Below are positions 62,423 to 64,000 of a stretch of DNA of 64,000 bases, in pieces. The notes under the pieces were generated by a model. It did not search any database and was not told where the DNA came from. It saw nothing but the letters and a program-made list of their open reading frames with translations. The position numbers were made by a program, and so were the translations under genes. The stretch covers positions 310,001-374,000 of the forward strand of contig NZ_NNRI01000015.1 in the NCBI RefSeq assembly GCF_002270415.1, given 5' to 3'. This DNA comes from Mesorhizobium sophorae (lineage in GTDB: Bacteria; Pseudomonadota; Alphaproteobacteria; Rhizobiales; Rhizobiaceae). How positions within the stretch are numbered: position 1 is the stretch's first letter; each line of letters starts with the position of its first letter.

Positions 62423-64000
62423 AACTTACAGCCCTTCGGCTGCACAACGTCAAACGGTTCGCTGGGCAAGGCGTCGCCATCGAGAACATAGGCGACGGCG
62501 TCAACGTGCTTTGCGCGGTCAATGAATTCGGCAAATCAACTTTCTTCGAAGCACTCCATGCACTCTTTTTCCAGCCTCATACGGGGACGCCCGAAGGCGT
62601 AAGACTGCTACGGCCTTATAGTGGTGGCAATCCGGTGGTGGAGGCCGACATCACCACTTCAGAAGGACGCTATCGGCTTACCAAGCAGTTTTATGGTGGC
62701 AAGCTGGCCAGCGTTACCGACCTCGAGCGGAGCCGACTGTTGGCTCAAGCGGATGAGGCCGAAGCGTTTATTGGCAATCTAATCCATGGCGGAACCGCAG
62801 GACCGGCAGGATTGCTCTGGGTTCGCCAAGGAGTCACCGGCATCGAAAGGCGAAGCAAAAGCGAGGAGGATGGCGACAAACGCGTGCGCGAAAGCCTACT
62901 ATCCTCGGTTCAGGGGGAAGTTGAAGCCCTGACCGGCGGGCGACGCATGGCGGAAATCGCCGCCGCATGCGAAGAAGAACTCTATAGCCTGGTTACGTCA
63001 ACGCTGCGTCCCAAGAGCGGCGGTCTCTATGCGGCGGCGCTCGATGAGCGTGACAAACTGCTGAAAAAAGAACTGCGCCTCAGCGCCGAAGTTGCAGGTC
63101 TGCGCGATGCGCTCGACAAGCGGCGCATGGCGTTGGCGCGTCTGTCTGAGCTTGAAAACCCTGAAGAAGGCGCTACCCGGCGGGAGGGTATCTCGGCCGC
63201 CGAAGCCGCGGTCGAGGCTGCCAAATCGCATAGCGAAGCCCTGAAGGCTGCTGAAGCGGAAGCTGCCCTGGCCGCAATTCACCACGACGCGGCGAAGCAG
63301 GCCCTCGATAGTTTTCGGACCGCGCTCAAACGAGCCGCGGATTTGCGCGAGCAGTCGACAATTGCGCAGCTTCGCCGCAGTGAGGTTCTCGATCGGCGCG
63401 CTTCTGCCATAGTCGAAAACGAACAAGTGATGGCAGAAGTTCAAGTAGCCGAACAGGAAGAGCGCGAAGCTCGCGAACTGCTCGCGCGGCTGGATGCGAC
63501 CCTCTTGGCGCGCGACGCAGCCGAACAACTGGCAAGCCTACACAACCGGCTGAAACAAGCCGAAGTCGCCAGAACCCAGATCGAAGATGGAGAGGCAGCG
63601 CTGGCGATGCTGGCGGTGCCGGAACAGGCTGTCGAGCAGCTCCAAGCGCTCGAAATCGACATTGCCGGCCTTCGTGCAGCTCAACTGGGAACCCTGCCGA
63701 CGCTACGCATGGAATATCGGGACGGCGCCGCCGATTTGGTGACCATCGATGCCAAGCCTTTGCTCCATGCAGTAGACCAAAGCTTTGCTGGCACCGTGCG
63801 CATAGACATTGCCGGCATCGGAGCTTTGACCCTGCGCTCAATTCGGCCCCAGCAAGCCAACCGGACCATCGAAGAAGCCGAAGCGAAGCACCACAGCCTG
63901 CTTGCGTCCCTTGGCGTCGACAGCCTCATGACGGCACGCCAGCGCCTGGTTGAAGCGCGCGACAAGGCTGCCGAACTGGGCTTGGCGCGTCAGCGGCTCG
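62419..64000 (+). CDS. SbcC/Rad50-like (YhaN-type) AAA ATPase, N-terminal 527 residues (cut by window edge)
   Basis: From ATG 62419 the frame runs open to the window edge. The N-terminal ATPase lobe starts MKLTALRLHNVKRFAGQGVA and carries the Walker A segment AVNEFGKSTFFEALHALF (about residues 33-50). In it the usual first Gly of GxNxxGKST is Ala33. The Q-loop region is LLWVRQGVTGIERRS. From about residue 200 a long coiled coil rich in Glu/Ala/Arg begins (for example EVAGLRDALDKRRMALARLS). Near residues 410-470 the coil is broken by a beta-like insert (MEYRDGAADLVTIDAKPLLH, VRIDIAGIGALTLRSIRPQ); no CxxC zinc hook is seen in the visible part. Start overlaps the SbcD-like stop, so the pair is co-translated. 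Walker B and signature motifs lie beyond the window. Confidence 0.87.
   Translation, partial: MKLTALRLHNVKRFAGQGVAIENIGDGVNVLCAVNEFGKSTFFEALHALFFQPHTGTPEGVRLLRPYSGGNPVVEADITTSEGRYRLTKQFYGGKLASVTDLERSRLLAQADEAEAFIGNLIHGGTAGPAGLLWVRQGVTGIERRSKSEEDGDKRVRESLLSSVQGEVEALTGGRRMAEIAAACEEELYSLVTSTLRPKSGGLYAAALDERDKLLKKELRLSAEVAGLRDALDKRRMALARLSELENPEEGATRREGISAAEAAVEAAKSHSEALKAAEAEAALAAIHHDAAKQALDSFRTALKRAADLREQSTIAQLRRSEVLDRRASAIVENEQVMAEVQVAEQEEREARELLARLDATLLARDAAEQLASLHNRLKQAEVARTQIEDGEAALAMLAVPEQAVEQLQALEIDIAGLRAAQLGTLPTLRMEYRDGAADLVTIDAKPLLHAVDQSFAGTVRIDIAGIGALTLRSIRPQQANRTIEEAEAKHHSLLASLGVDSLMTARQRLVEARDKAAELGLARQRL

Noticed and set aside
1..64000. CRISPR arrays, tRNA or rRNA genes
   Set aside because: No regularly spaced direct repeats and no cloverleaf or rRNA-like stretch were recognised on either strand by eye. 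A tRNAscan/Infernal run would settle it.

Overview
The window looks like accessory DNA of a nodule-forming alphaproteobacterium, most likely Mesorhizobium or a close relative. This is inferred from high-GC rhizobial coding style, a type III effector of the XopD/NopD type, many rhizobial insertion sequences, and catabolic operons typical of soil rhizobia. It has the texture of a symbiosis island or large plasmid: at least eight IS elements or IS remnants, gene fragments with no partner, and compact intact operons between them. No tRNA, rRNA, CRISPR array or replication origin was recognised.

Region 1 (1-8.4 kb) is an IS graveyard. It holds an IS481-type transposase cut by the window edge, a cold-shock gene remnant, and a large SUMO-protease-like (C48) effector pseudogene on the minus strand. 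That effector is split by a complete IS66 element (3271-5799) flanked by a perfect 8-bp target duplication, and it also carries a frameshift. Upstream of it lie IS5/ISNCY and IS6 transposase remnants. Region 2 (8.3-14.5 kb) is a drug-efflux operon with two membrane-fusion lipoproteins, one RND pump and a divergent TetR regulator with an operator overlapping the pump promoter. Region 3 (14.5-23.6 kb) has a pseudogene, then two directly repeated ISKra4-type elements that bracket an organosulfur uptake and oxidation operon (binding protein, permease, ATPase, flavin monooxygenase).

Region 4 (23.7-40 kb) is a LacI-centred catabolic locus. A minus-strand operon encodes a sugar-type ABC importer and an amidohydrolase. 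A plus-strand run encodes a beta-hydroxyacid dehydrogenase, an M24-fold hydrolase lacking a metal ligand, and a 2-oxoacid dehydrogenase complex with an aldehyde dehydrogenase. The same 14-bp palindrome sits at the promoters of both arms. The E2 component is split in two: one protein carries the lipoyl domain and a degenerate catalytic domain, a second carries the active-site motif but no lipoyl domain. Region 5 (40-41.2 kb) is IS and helicase debris. Region 6 (41.2-50 kb) is a lysine/pipecolate breakdown cluster (LysR, HglS-type 2-oxoadipate enzyme, D-2-hydroxyglutarate dehydrogenase, AmaB, aminotransferase, AmaA-type oxidase) in which the aminotransferase has an in-frame amber codon. A DUF309 gene and an intact cold-shock gene follow.

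Region 7 (51-55.3 kb) holds a complete IS630 element with a divergent LexA-like HTH passenger gene, followed by debris including a HEPN-type fragment and a possible phage Rz1-like ORF. Region 8 (55.3-64 kb, continuing past the edge) is the most interesting part: a tightly packed operon of a 1987-residue SF1 helicase-nuclease (transglutaminase-like, DUF4011, helicase, Vsr-like nuclease, DUF3320), an SbcD-like nuclease and an SbcC-like ATPase. It is a candidate genome-defence or DNA-processing system.
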